Under the pieces are notes generated by a model. It was not told where the DNA came from. It searched no databases and saw nothing but the letters and a program-made list of their open reading frames with translations. From positions 248,001 through 312,000 of the forward strand of contig NZ_BMRN01000009.1 in assembly GCF_014648655.1 (NCBI RefSeq): a stretch of 64,000 nt of DNA. Direction: 5' to 3'. This DNA is from Streptomyces atratus (lineage in GTDB: Bacteria; Actinomycetota; Actinomycetes; Streptomycetales; Streptomycetaceae). This document shows, piece after piece, positions 45,290-56,035 of the stretch (within the stretch, counting starts at the first letter, position 1; each line of letters begins with the position of its first letter). A program made the translations under genes and the position numbers.

Positions 45290-46798
45290 ATGACAGGTGT
45301 ACGGAGCAGCACAGTCGACGGCGTCGTGGCCCGCAGCGCCCGGCGTACCCCCGCGAGCACCGCCCTGCGGTACGCGGAGAGGTCCTGGACCTACGCGGAA
45401 CTCGACACGGCCGTCAGTACCGCGGCGGCGGTCCTCACCGGCGAGCACGGGCTGTACCCCGGCGACCGGGTCGCCTCCTACGCGCACAACTCCGACGCGT
45501 ATCTGATCGGCTACCTCGCCTGTGCCCGCGCGGGCCTGGTCCATGTGCCGGTCAACCAGAACCTCGCCGGTGACGACCTCACGTACATCCTCGACCAGTC
45601 CGGCAGCGCGCTCGTCCTCACCGACGCGGACCTCGCCGACCGGATTCCGGCCGCGTTCTCCGTACGCGCGCTGCGTGACGCGCCGGACTCCCTCCTCGAC
45701 GCCATCGCCACCCCGCGTCCCTTCGCCCCGGAGCGCGAACCGGCCGCGGGAGACCTCGTCCAGCTGCTCTACACCTCGGGCACCACCGCACTCCCCAAGG
45801 GCGCGATGATGACCCACGGCGCGCTCGTCCACGAGTACGTCAGCGCGATCACCGCGCTCGATCTGCGCGCCACCGACCGGCCGGTCCACTCACTGCCGCT
45901 CTACCACTCCGCGCAGATGCATGTGTTCCTGCTGCCCTACCTCGCGGTCGGTGCAGAGAACGTCATCCTCGACGCACCGGATGTGAACCAGATCTTCGAC
46001 CTCGTCGAGACGGGGCGGGCCGACAGCGTCTTCGCCCCGCCGACCGTCTGGATCGGCATCTCCCAGCACCCCGGCTTCACCACCCGCGAACTCGGCGGGC
46101 TGCGCAAGGCGTACTACGGCGCGTCGATCATGCCCGTGCCCGTACTGGAAAGGCTCCGCGACCGGCTGCCCGCGCTCGCCTTCTACAACTGCTTCGGACA
46201 GAGCGAGATCGGCCCGCTCGCCACCGTCCTCGGACCGGACGAGCACGAGGGCCGGATGGACTCCTGCGGCAGGCCCGTCCTCTTCGTCGAGGCCCGGGTC
46301 GTGGACGAGGACGGCAAGGAGGTCCCCGACGGCACGGCCGGTGAAGTGGTCTACCGCTCGCCCCAGTTGTGCGAGGGCTACTGGGACAAGCCCGAGGAGA
46401 CCGCGGAAGCCTTCCGCGACGACTGGTTCCACTCCGGCGACCTCGCCGTGCGTGACGCGGAGGGCTTCTTCACGGTCGTCGACCGGGTGAAGGACGTCAT
46501 CAATTCCGGCGGTGTCCTCGTCGCCTCCCGTCAGGTCGAGGACGCCCTCTACACCCACCCCGCCGTTGCCGAGGTCGCGGTGGTCGGGCTTCCCGACGAC
46601 CGCTGGATCGAGGCCGTCACCGCCGTCGTCGTCCTGCGCGATGAAGCGACACAGTCCGAACTCATCGACCACGCCCGTGAGCGGCTCGCTCATTTCAAGG
46701 CCCCGAAGAAGGTCCTTTTCGTGGAGGAGCTGCCGCGCAATGCGAGCGGCAAGATCCTCAAGCGGGAGCTGCGCGACCGGTTCGCGCGGGGCCGCTGA
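45290..46798 (+). CDS. AMP-dependent acyl-CoA synthetase
   Basis: The 502-residue ANL enzyme has LLYTSGTTALPKGAMMTHG (P-loop), YNCFGQSEIGPLATVLG (A5), WFHSGDLAVRDAEGFFTVVD, RVKDVINSGGVLV and the C-terminal lysine motif NASGKILKREL. It is most similar in layout to medium or long-chain fatty acyl-CoA ligases. The ATG has AGGA nine to ten bases upstream. That ribosome site lies within the antisense penicillin-acylase relic, so the promoter probably lies in DNA inherited from a broken gene. Confidence 0.92.
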   Translation: MTGVRSSTVDGVVARSARRTPASTALRYAERSWTYAELDTAVSTAAAVLTGEHGLYPGDRVASYAHNSDAYLIGYLACARAGLVHVPVNQNLAGDDLTYILDQSGSALVLTDADLADRIPAAFSVRALRDAPDSLLDAIATPRPFAPEREPAAGDLVQLLYTSGTTALPKGAMMTHGALVHEYVSAITALDLRATDRPVHSLPLYHSAQMHVFLLPYLAVGAENVILDAPDVNQIFDLVETGRADSVFAPPTVWIGISQHPGFTTRELGGLRKAYYGASIMPVPVLERLRDRLPALAFYNCFGQSEIGPLATVLGPDEHEGRMDSCGRPVLFVEARVVDEDGKEVPDGTAGEVVYRSPQLCEGYWDKPEETAEAFRDDWFHSGDLAVRDAEGFFTVVDRVKDVINSGGVLVASRQVEDALYTHPAVAEVAVVGLPDDRWIEAVTAVVVLRDEATQSELIDHARERLAHFKAPKKVLFVEELPRNASGKILKRELRDRFARGR

Positions 46799-46930
46799 GC
46801 CTGCCTGATTTCCTCCGGTCGCATGATGGTCCGGCGTGGCGAAGACTGGGTGTGTTCGGGCAAGCGACGACAGCAGGGGGCGCGCGGTCGTGCGGAGCCC
46901 GCGGCAGCCCGCGCCGGATCGGTGATCACT

Positions 46931-49381
<2,451 letters not shown>

Positions 49382-49387
49382 GGCTGA

Positions 49388-49409
49388 GGAGCCCGCAGCC
49401 GCAGGCTCC
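49388..49409. terminator. Hairpin after the Clp ATPase gene
   Basis: GGAGCC and GGCTCC arms, with inner GC pairing, form a stem just after the Clp stop and before the convergent paaK-type gene. Confidence 0.45.
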
Positions 49410-49442
49410 AAGTGGAATCACACGACTGGAGCGAACGGCCGC

Positions 49443-49485
49443 ACGAGCCCGGAAAGGCCCGAACACGAGCCCGGGAAGGGCCGAA
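49443..49485. repeat. Two tandem copies of a 22-bp repeat
   Basis: The unit ACGAGCCCGGAAAGGCCCGA occurs twice in a row with a few substitutions (the second copy reads ACGAGCCCGGGAAGGGCCGA). It lies in the convergent intergenic gap. Confidence 0.6.
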
Positions 49486-49493
49486 AGAGAGGC

Positions 49494-50783
49494 CTAACGC
49501 TCCCCGCGCTCGTCCACGATCCGCCTGAACTTGCCGACCGACCTCTCCAGCGTCTCGGGATCGACGATCTCGACCCCGACCGACACCCCGATCCCGTCCT
49601 TGACGGCCGCCGTGATCGACTCCGCGGCGGCCGCCCGCTGCTCCGGTGTCGCCCCGGCCCGTGCCTCCGCCCGTACGGTCAGTGCGTCGAGGCGGCCCTC
49701 GCGGGTCAGCCGCAGCTGGAAGTGCGGCGCCACCCCCGGCGTGCGCAGCACAATCTCCTCGATCTGGGTGGGGAAGAGATTCACCCCGCGCAGGATCACC
49801 AGATCGTCGCTGCGTCCGGTCACCTTTTCCATCCGCCGGAACACCCGCGCCGTGCCCGGCAGCAGCCGGGTCAGGTCCCTCGTCCGATAGCGGATCACCG
49901 GCATGGCCTCCTTGGTGAGCGAGGTGAAGACCAGCTCGCCCTCCTCGCCCGGAGGCAGCACCTCGCCGGTGAACGGATCGACGACCTCCGGATAGAAGTG
50001 GTCCTCCCAGATGTGCAGCCCGTCCTTGGTCTCCACGCACTCCTGCGCGACACCGGGCCCCATCACCTCCGAAAGACCGTAGATGTCGACCGCGTGGATC
50101 GCGAACCGTTCCTCGATCTCGCGCCGCATCTCCTCCGTCCACGGCTCGGCACCGAAGATCCCGACCTTCAGGGAGGTCGCCCGCGGATCGACGCCCTGCC
50201 GCTCGAACTCGTCGAGGAGCGTCAGCATGTACGACGGCGTCACCATGATGATCTCGGGCCGGAAGTCCTGGATCAGCTGTACCTGGCGGGCCGTCATGCC
50301 ACCGGACGCCGGGATGACCGTACAGCCGAGCCGTTCCGCCCCGTAGTGCGCCCCCAGGCCGCCGGTGAACAGCCCGTACCCGTAAGCCACATGGACCTTG
50401 TGCCCGGGACGGCCGCCGGCGGCCCGGATCGAGCGGGCGACCACGTCCGCCCAGGTATCCAGGTCCCGCTGGGTGTAACCGACGACGGTGGGACGGCCCG
50501 TCGTCCCGCTGGACGCATGGATCCTCCGTACGCGGTCCTCGGGGACGGCGAACATGCCGAAGGGGTAGTTGTCCCGCAGATCCGCCTTGGTCGTGAAGGG
50601 GAAGCGGGCGAGATCGGCGAGCGTACGGCAGTCGTCCGGGTGCAGACCGGCCTTGTCGAACGCGCTCCGGTAGTGGCCGACGTTCTTGTACGCGTGGTGC
50701 AGCGTGGCCCGCAACCGCTTCAACTGGAGTGCCTCCAGCTCCTCGCGGCCCAGTCGTTCCGCAGCGTCCAGCAGAGCCGTCAT
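49494..50783 (-). CDS. paaK: Phenylacetate-CoA ligase
   Basis: The 429-residue ANL ligase has the PaaK text IHASSGTTGRPTVVGYTQRD (P-loop), YGYGLFTGGLGAHYGAERLG, VDIYGLSEVMGPGVAQECVE and VGKFRRIVDERGER at the C-terminus. It converts phenylacetate to phenylacetyl-CoA. GGGAGA precedes the ATG at 50783. No other paa genes are next to it. A perfect TetR-type palindrome lies 25-42 bp upstream, so control by a PaaR-like repressor responding to the CoA ester is likely. Confidence 0.93.
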   Translation of the reverse strand: MTALLDAAERLGREELEALQLKRLRATLHHAYKNVGHYRSAFDKAGLHPDDCRTLADLARFPFTTKADLRDNYPFGMFAVPEDRVRRIHASSGTTGRPTVVGYTQRDLDTWADVVARSIRAAGGRPGHKVHVAYGYGLFTGGLGAHYGAERLGCTVIPASGGMTARQVQLIQDFRPEIIMVTPSYMLTLLDEFERQGVDPRATSLKVGIFGAEPWTEEMRREIEERFAIHAVDIYGLSEVMGPGVAQECVETKDGLHIWEDHFYPEVVDPFTGEVLPPGEEGELVFTSLTKEAMPVIRYRTRDLTRLLPGTARVFRRMEKVTGRSDDLVILRGVNLFPTQIEEIVLRTPGVAPHFQLRLTREGRLDALTVRAEARAGATPEQRAAAAESITAAVKDGIGVSVGVEIVDPETLERSVGKFRRIVDERGER

Positions 50784-50807
50784 CCGGATCTCCCTCTTCC
50801 GTGCAGG

Positions 50808-50825
50808 CGACCGATCATTCGGTCG
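50808..50825. promoter_or_regulatory. TetR-type operator upstream of paaK
   Basis: CGACCGATCATTCGGTCG is a perfect inverted repeat with 7-bp arms and a 4-bp centre. The CCGA/TCGG half-sites resemble TetR-family PaaR operators of actinobacteria. It is placed to cover the paaK promoter. Confidence 0.65.
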
Positions 50826-50955
50826 ATCTTTCGGTAGTAGTAATTCAGGATCTTCCGCCACATGGCAAGAGGGGCGACGCAGCCCATCGGGATCACGGCT
50901 TCGCTCATACCGAACACGGCCGCGCCACCCGGCCGGCCCTGTTTGGATGGCGTGC

Positions 50956-52479
50956 ATGCCGACCTTCCACGCATACGACGGGACCGAACTCGCCTACCGC
51001 CTTCTGGGGAAGGGCGCACCGCTGATCTGTCTGCCCGGCGGGCCGATGCGGGCCGGTGCGTACCTGGGGGACCTCGGCGGACTCTCCGCCCGACGCCGGC
51101 TCGTGGTGCCGGATCTGCGCGGCACCGGGGACTCCGCGGTGCCGGACGACCCGTCGACGTACCGCTGCGACCGGCTGGTCGACGACGTCGAGGCGCTGCG
51201 CGAACATCTCGGCGAGGAACGCATCGACCTGCTCGCCCACTCCGCTTCCGCCAACCTGGCCGCGCTCTACGCTGCCCGATACCCGGAGCGGCTGCGTACG
51301 CTCACGCTCGTCACCCCCGGCACCCGGGCGGTGGGCATCGACGTCACCGGCCAGGACTGGTGCGAGGCGAGTGAACTCCGGTGTGACGAACCGTGGTACG
51401 CGGAAGCCCGGGCCGCTTTGGACGACTTTCTCGCGGGTCGCGCCTTTGACCAGGTCCGCGCCGCTGTCGCACCGTTCGCCTACGGACGCTGGGACGACGC
51501 CACCCGGGCCCATGCCGCGGCAGCACCCGGACAGACCAACTCCGAGGCCGCAACGGTCTATTACCAGGAAGGCGTCTTCGACCCGGCCGCCACGAACGCC
51601 GCACTGGCGGCGGTCGCCGCACCAGTACTCGTCCTCGCGGGGGAGTACGACGCGGGACCGACCCCGGACCGCGCCGCCGAACTGGTGGCGCTCTTCCCGA
51701 ACGCCGAGTTCGTCGTGCAACGCGGCGCGGCGCACTTCCCATGGCTGGACGATCCGGGTGCCTTCGTCCGTACGGTCAACGCCTTCCTCGATCCGGAAGT
51801 GCTCAGCGTGCAGGCCGGTGGCACACGGCTTGCCTACCGGGTATGGGGGGATCCGTCGGCGCCGCCGGTCGTGCTCGTCCATGGTCGCGGCGGCGACAGC
51901 AGGACCTGGACCGAGATCGCCGAACGCCTGGCCGCCGAACACCGGGTGTACGCATTCGACTTCCGTGGGCACGGCCTCAGCGACTGGCCCGGCCGCTACT
52001 CCTTCGAGCTGTTCCGGGACGATCTGCACGCTTTCCTGGAGGCCCGGAACCTGGCAGGCGCCACCGTGGTCGGACACTCCATGGGCGCCGCTGCCGCCTA
52101 TCTGCTCGCCGAGCAGGAGCCCGGACTGATCGGCCGGCTCGTCCTGGAGGAGGTCCCGCCGCCGTTCCCGCTCGACCCGCCGCGAGGCCCCGTCGAACGG
52201 CCCGACGAGGAACTGGACTTCGACTGGTCCGTGGTGCCGTCGACCAACGCCCAGCTGAACGAACCGGACCCGGCCGGCCGGGAACGCCTCGGCGAGATCA
52301 CCGCCCCGACCCTCGTCATCGGTGGCGGCCCCGCCAGCCAGATCGCCCAGGACAAGCTGGTCTGGATGGCGGGACGGATACCCCGTGGCCGCTTCGTCAC
52401 CATCGAGGCCGGACACCTCGTGCACACCGAAAGGCCGGACGAATTCCTCACGGAGCTGCGGTCGTTCGGTCTGGTCTGA
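50956..52479 (+). CDS. Fused tandem alpha/beta hydrolase protein
   Basis: The 507-residue protein consists of two complete alpha/beta hydrolase domains. Domain 1, about 1-280, is proline-iminopeptidase-like: CLPGGP oxyanion region, the elbow AHSAS with S96, and LAGEYDAGP and HFPW giving D232 and H260. Domain 2, about 285-507, has VHGRGGDSRTW, GHSMG with S375, and an EAGHLVH histidine near the end. Both keep a catalytic triad, although the first elbow departs from GxSxG. No signal peptide is seen. The ATG at 50956 is preferred; an ATG at 50947 is in frame. Confidence 0.9.
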   Translation: MPTFHAYDGTELAYRLLGKGAPLICLPGGPMRAGAYLGDLGGLSARRRLVVPDLRGTGDSAVPDDPSTYRCDRLVDDVEALREHLGEERIDLLAHSASANLAALYAARYPERLRTLTLVTPGTRAVGIDVTGQDWCEASELRCDEPWYAEARAALDDFLAGRAFDQVRAAVAPFAYGRWDDATRAHAAAAPGQTNSEAATVYYQEGVFDPAATNAALAAVAAPVLVLAGEYDAGPTPDRAAELVALFPNAEFVVQRGAAHFPWLDDPGAFVRTVNAFLDPEVLSVQAGGTRLAYRVWGDPSAPPVVLVHGRGGDSRTWTEIAERLAAEHRVYAFDFRGHGLSDWPGRYSFELFRDDLHAFLEARNLAGATVVGHSMGAAAAYLLAEQEPGLIGRLVLEEVPPPFPLDPPRGPVERPDEELDFDWSVVPSTNAQLNEPDPAGRERLGEITAPTLVIGGGPASQIAQDKLVWMAGRIPRGRFVTIEAGHLVHTERPDEFLTELRSFGLV

Positions 52480-52507
52480 CGCATTCCCCGGGCGCTCGCC
52501 GACAGGG

Positions 52508-54136
52508 TCAGGTCCGGTGCAGCAGGGTGGTCAGGACCTCGTGGAGGGTGGCCTCGGCGTCGGCCGCGGAACCCGTCGACCGCCAGGCCACGAAGCCGTC
52601 GGGACGCACCAGCACGGCGCCTTCGGGCGTCGTGCCGTGGATCTCGGCCCAGTCGGCCCCGTTCTCCGGCTCCAGATCGGCTCCCGGGCCGATGCCGTAC
52701 GCCTGGAGCTGTAGCGAAAGGCGGGCGGCGACCCGTGCCGCCGCCCGCCGCCACGTCACGTCCTCACCGTCGGTGAGCAGCACGAGGGTGCGCTCGTACA
52801 GATCCAGAGTGGACTTGCGATCACCGGCCTGACGGACCCACAGATGGGGTGCTCGACTGCCGGGTCGACCGTTCAGCTGCATTCCCTGCGGCACCACGGG
52901 CTGCTGCGGATCGGCACCCAGCACGGCGCCGCGGACATAGCGGTAGCCCAGTGCCACGGTGAGCATGCCGCCCTGCTTCCCGCCGCCCACGCCCGGCGCC
53001 GCCGCGTATCCCGGGTGGCTGTGCTCGCTGGAGCGCGCCGAGGCCCGCGCGCTCGTCGCCTGAGCCACCGGCAGCCGCTCCGCCTCGTATGTGTCCAGTA
53101 GACCCGGGCCCGCCTCGCCCCTGAGTACCGTGGCGAGCTTCCAGGCCAGGTTGTGCGCGTCCTGGATGCCGGTGTTGGAGCCGAACGCCCCGGTTGGGGA
53201 CATCTCATGGGCCGAGTCCCCGGCGAGGAAGACCCTGCCGGACGCGTACCGCTCGGCGACCCGCTCCGCGGCGTGCCACGGGGCCTTGCCGGTGATCTCG
53301 ATGTCGATGTCCGCAGCGCCGACCGCCGTACGGATGTGCTCGGCACACCGCTCGTCGGTGAAGTCCTCCAGGGTTTCGCCCAGTTGGGGCTGCCACGGCG
53401 CGTGGAACACCCACTCCGTCCTGTTGTCCACCGGCAACAGGGCCCCGTCCGCTGCGGGGTTGGTCAGATAGCAGACGATGAAGCGTCGGTCACCCACTAC
53501 ATCGGCGAGCTGCCGGGAGCGGAAGGTGATGCTCACGTTGTGGAAGAGATCGCCCGGCCCGGTCCGGTCGATGTGCAGCTGCTCACGGATGGGGCTGCGC
53601 GGCCCGTCGGCCGCGATGAGGTAGTCCGCGCGCACACTGATGTGCTCTCCGGTCTCCCGGTTCTTCAGTGCCGCGTCCACTTCCGACCCGTTCTGGTCGA
53701 AGCTCTGCATCTCGGTGGAGAACCGCAGGTCCCCGCCCTGTTCACGGGCCAGTTTCACCAGCACGGGTTCCAGATCGTTCTGGCTGCACAGACACCAGCC
53801 GGCCGGGCTGAAACGGGCGAGTCCGCCACCCGGGTCGATCTCCTTGAACAGCCACTTCTGGTCGTCCCCGGTGAGCGAGCCGGCTTGCAGAATGCCGTGG
53901 TTGTCGGCGAGGACCTCGGCCGCCTCCCGGATGCCCTGCTCGGCGCCCGCCGTGCGGAAGATTTCCATCGTGCGCACGTTGTTGCCGCGTCCGCGAGGAT
54001 GTGTCGAGGTGGATCGGTGCTTCTCGACCAGCAGATGCTCGATGCCGAGCCGGCCGAGGAAAAGTGAGGCGGACAGGCCCACCAGGGAGCCGCCCACGAT
54101 GAGGACCGGTACGCGGAGGTCGACGTTCTCGTTCAT
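52508..54136 (-). CDS. FAD-dependent polyketide hydroxylase (whiE ORFVIII-like)
   Basis: The 542-residue flavoprotein monooxygenase has the FAD Rossmann motif PVLIVGGSLVGLSASLFLGR, the RGRGNNVRTMEIFR segment, DYLIAADGPRSPIRE (DG motif) and VFLAGDSAHEMSPTGAFGSN (GD motif). A thioredoxin-like C-terminal domain follows, as in aromatic polyketide hydroxylases. It is divergent from the pigment polyketide operon, exactly where whiE ORFVIII lies in S. coelicolor. It probably hydroxylates the spore-pigment aglycone. In S. coelicolor this gene is controlled by the late sporulation sigma factor SigF. Confidence 0.93.
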   Translation of the reverse strand: MNENVDLRVPVLIVGGSLVGLSASLFLGRLGIEHLLVEKHRSTSTHPRGRGNNVRTMEIFRTAGAEQGIREAAEVLADNHGILQAGSLTGDDQKWLFKEIDPGGGLARFSPAGWCLCSQNDLEPVLVKLAREQGGDLRFSTEMQSFDQNGSEVDAALKNRETGEHISVRADYLIAADGPRSPIREQLHIDRTGPGDLFHNVSITFRSRQLADVVGDRRFIVCYLTNPAADGALLPVDNRTEWVFHAPWQPQLGETLEDFTDERCAEHIRTAVGAADIDIEITGKAPWHAAERVAERYASGRVFLAGDSAHEMSPTGAFGSNTGIQDAHNLAWKLATVLRGEAGPGLLDTYEAERLPVAQATSARASARSSEHSHPGYAAAPGVGGGKQGGMLTVALGYRYVRGAVLGADPQQPVVPQGMQLNGRPGSRAPHLWVRQAGDRKSTLDLYERTLVLLTDGEDVTWRRAAARVAARLSLQLQAYGIGPGADLEPENGADWAEIHGTTPEGAVLVRPDGFVAWRSTGSAADAEATLHEVLTTLLHRT

Positions 54137-54288
54137 CAGTTGCTCCAGCTCGGACGCTGTTCGGATGCATTGTTCAATGCCCTTGTCGGAGCGGTTCGGA
54201 CGGTCGCTCACCTGAACGGTTCATAAATCTCGCGCCACCCGGACCAGCGTTTCACGATCGGTCACGGAGACGATGCCCGCGGTCACGG

Positions 54289-54309
54289 GGCGGACCGACG
54301 ACGTCCGCC
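54289..54309. promoter_or_regulatory. Inverted repeat in the divergent whiE-type promoter region
   Basis: GGCGGAC and GTCCGCC are 7-bp arms around CGACGAC. The repeat lies between the divergent hydroxylase and SchA/CurD-like genes. It may be an operator or a leader hairpin. Confidence 0.4.
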
Positions 54310-54402
54310 GGGAGAGTCCCCGCTCCGAATCCACTCGCCAACCGACGGTTGACGGCATGCCATCCGGCGTGACCACGAAACTGTCTCGAAGGAGATCGAA
54401 AG

Positions 54403-55524
54403 ATGACCACCACCCTCTCGGAACGGATCTCCCAGTCCGCCTTCGACGGTTCCAGGTTGCGTGTCGTTCTGCTGCTGGACCTGTACGAAGGGGCCCAGAA
54501 GCAGTTCCTGGAGGCGTATGAGCACCTGCGCAATCAGGTGGCATCCGTCCCCGGGCACATCAGCGACCAGCTGTGCCAGTCCATCGAGAACCCCTCCCAG
54601 TGGCTGATCACCAGCGAGTGGGAGAGCGCACCGCCGTTCCTCGCCTGGGTGAACAGCGAAGAGCACGTCGCGACGGTCCAGCCGCTGCACAGCTGCGTAC
54701 GCGACACCCGTTCGCTGCGCTTCAGCGTCCTGCGGGAGACCGGCAAGGCGTTCGAGCTGGCGCCCGATGCGGCCAAGGGCCGCCTGCAGGCGTCACCTCG
54801 GCTGGGCGACGGGGTGGTGCGCCACGCGCTCACCTTCACCGTCAAGCCGGGCACAGAGGACATCGTGGCGAAGATCCTGGCCGATTACGAGTCCCCGAAA
54901 GCCCGTGTCGACGAAGGCACCCGACTGCGCCGCACTTCGCTCTTCATGCACGGAAACCGCGTCGTACGGGCGGTCGAGGTCGAGGGCGACCTCCTAGCGG
55001 CCCTGCGGCACGTCGCCCGGCAGCCCGAGGTCAGGGCCGTCGAAGAGGCCATCAACCCGTACCTGGAGCAGGACCGGGACCTCGGCGACCCGGACTCCGC
55101 CCGGATGTTCTTCACCCGAGCGGCACTCCCGACGGTCCACCACGTGACCGCGGGCCGGCACAAGGCCGAGGACATCCGCCGACACGCACTCTTCTACCAG
55201 GCCAAGGAGGGCTGCGGCATGGCACTTGCCCGGCTGCTCGCCAGCCATGACGAGGAGGCGGCCGACGACCCGGCGAGCATCATCGACAGCAGCACCATCT
55301 TCCAACGCGACGACGTCGTCGTCCGCCTCCTCGAAGCGGTCGGCCCGATCGACGCGAAGCCGGCCCAGGTGGTCGGCATCGACGGCCCCGGCAAGGTGGC
55401 CAGGCTCGGACGCCTCCTCGACGGCGGCGCGAATGCCGTGCCCACGACCGAGCAGGGTATCCCGCACTTCCTGACGGAGTCCGAGATGACCCTGATCACG
55501 GATCGGCAGGCCATGGATTCCTGA
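54403..55524 (+). CDS. SchA/CurD-like protein (whiE ORFI-like)
   Basis: The 373-residue protein has an N-terminal ferredoxin-like ABM region (VLLLDLYEGAQKQFLEAYEH, about 20-125). The SchA/CurD domain follows (RHALTFTVKPGTEDIVAKIL, INPYLEQDRDLGDPDSARMF, RHALFYQAKEGCGMALARLL). It is the first gene of the spore-pigment operon, as in whiE and the sch and cur clusters. Its precise role is unsettled; it is thought to help tailor or retain the pigment. GGAG lies 8-12 bases upstream of the ATG. Confidence 0.93.
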   Translation: MTTTLSERISQSAFDGSRLRVVLLLDLYEGAQKQFLEAYEHLRNQVASVPGHISDQLCQSIENPSQWLITSEWESAPPFLAWVNSEEHVATVQPLHSCVRDTRSLRFSVLRETGKAFELAPDAAKGRLQASPRLGDGVVRHALTFTVKPGTEDIVAKILADYESPKARVDEGTRLRRTSLFMHGNRVVRAVEVEGDLLAALRHVARQPEVRAVEEAINPYLEQDRDLGDPDSARMFFTRAALPTVHHVTAGRHKAEDIRRHALFYQAKEGCGMALARLLASHDEEAADDPASIIDSSTIFQRDDVVVRLLEAVGPIDAKPAQVVGIDGPGKVARLGRLLDGGANAVPTTEQGIPHFLTESEMTLITDRQAMDS

Positions 55525-55600
55525 ATCGCGCATCCGCACCCTGGGGGGTTCTCGCTCAACCCGTCATCACAACGCGCAATGCGCCAGGAGGAAAGCAGTC

Positions 55601-56035
55601 ATGACCATGCACCGGCCACGCATCGTGGACCTCAGCGAGACGCAGCCCAACCGCAGGCGCGGAGGCGACCTTCGCGCCATGCTCACGCCGACGGCCGTGG
55701 GAGCCACCAGCGGTTTCATGGGGCTGGCCATCGTTCAGCCCGGCGACCGCATCGGCGAGCACTACCACCCGTACTCCGAGGAGTTCGTGTACGTCGTGAA
55801 CGGTCTCCTGGAGGTGGATCTGGACGGCGAACCGCACCGGATGCGGCCCGACCAGGGCCTGCTGATCCCTCCCCATGTACGCCACCGATTCCGAAACGTG
55901 GGCGACGTCGAGGCCCGTATGGTCTTCCACCTCGGCCCCCTCGCCCCGCGCCCGGAACTCGGCCACGTCGACACAGAGCGCACGGAGTCCGGCGAGGGCG
56001 TCGCGCCGCCGGAACGAACGGAGGCCGCCTCATGA
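55601..56035 (+). CDS. Cupin-domain protein (whiE ORFII-like)
   Basis: The 144-residue single cupin has motif 1 (GEHYHPYSEEFVYVVNGLLE, with the HxH-x-E metal ligands) and motif 2 (PHVRHRFRNVGDVEARMVFH). It starts behind AGGAGG. Its stop overlaps the ketosynthase ATG. In the whiE order it is ORFII, and it probably assists cyclisation or oxidation of the polyketide. Confidence 0.92.
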   Translation: MTMHRPRIVDLSETQPNRRRGGDLRAMLTPTAVGATSGFMGLAIVQPGDRIGEHYHPYSEEFVYVVNGLLEVDLDGEPHRMRPDQGLLIPPHVRHRFRNVGDVEARMVFHLGPLAPRPELGHVDTERTESGEGVAPPERTEAAS

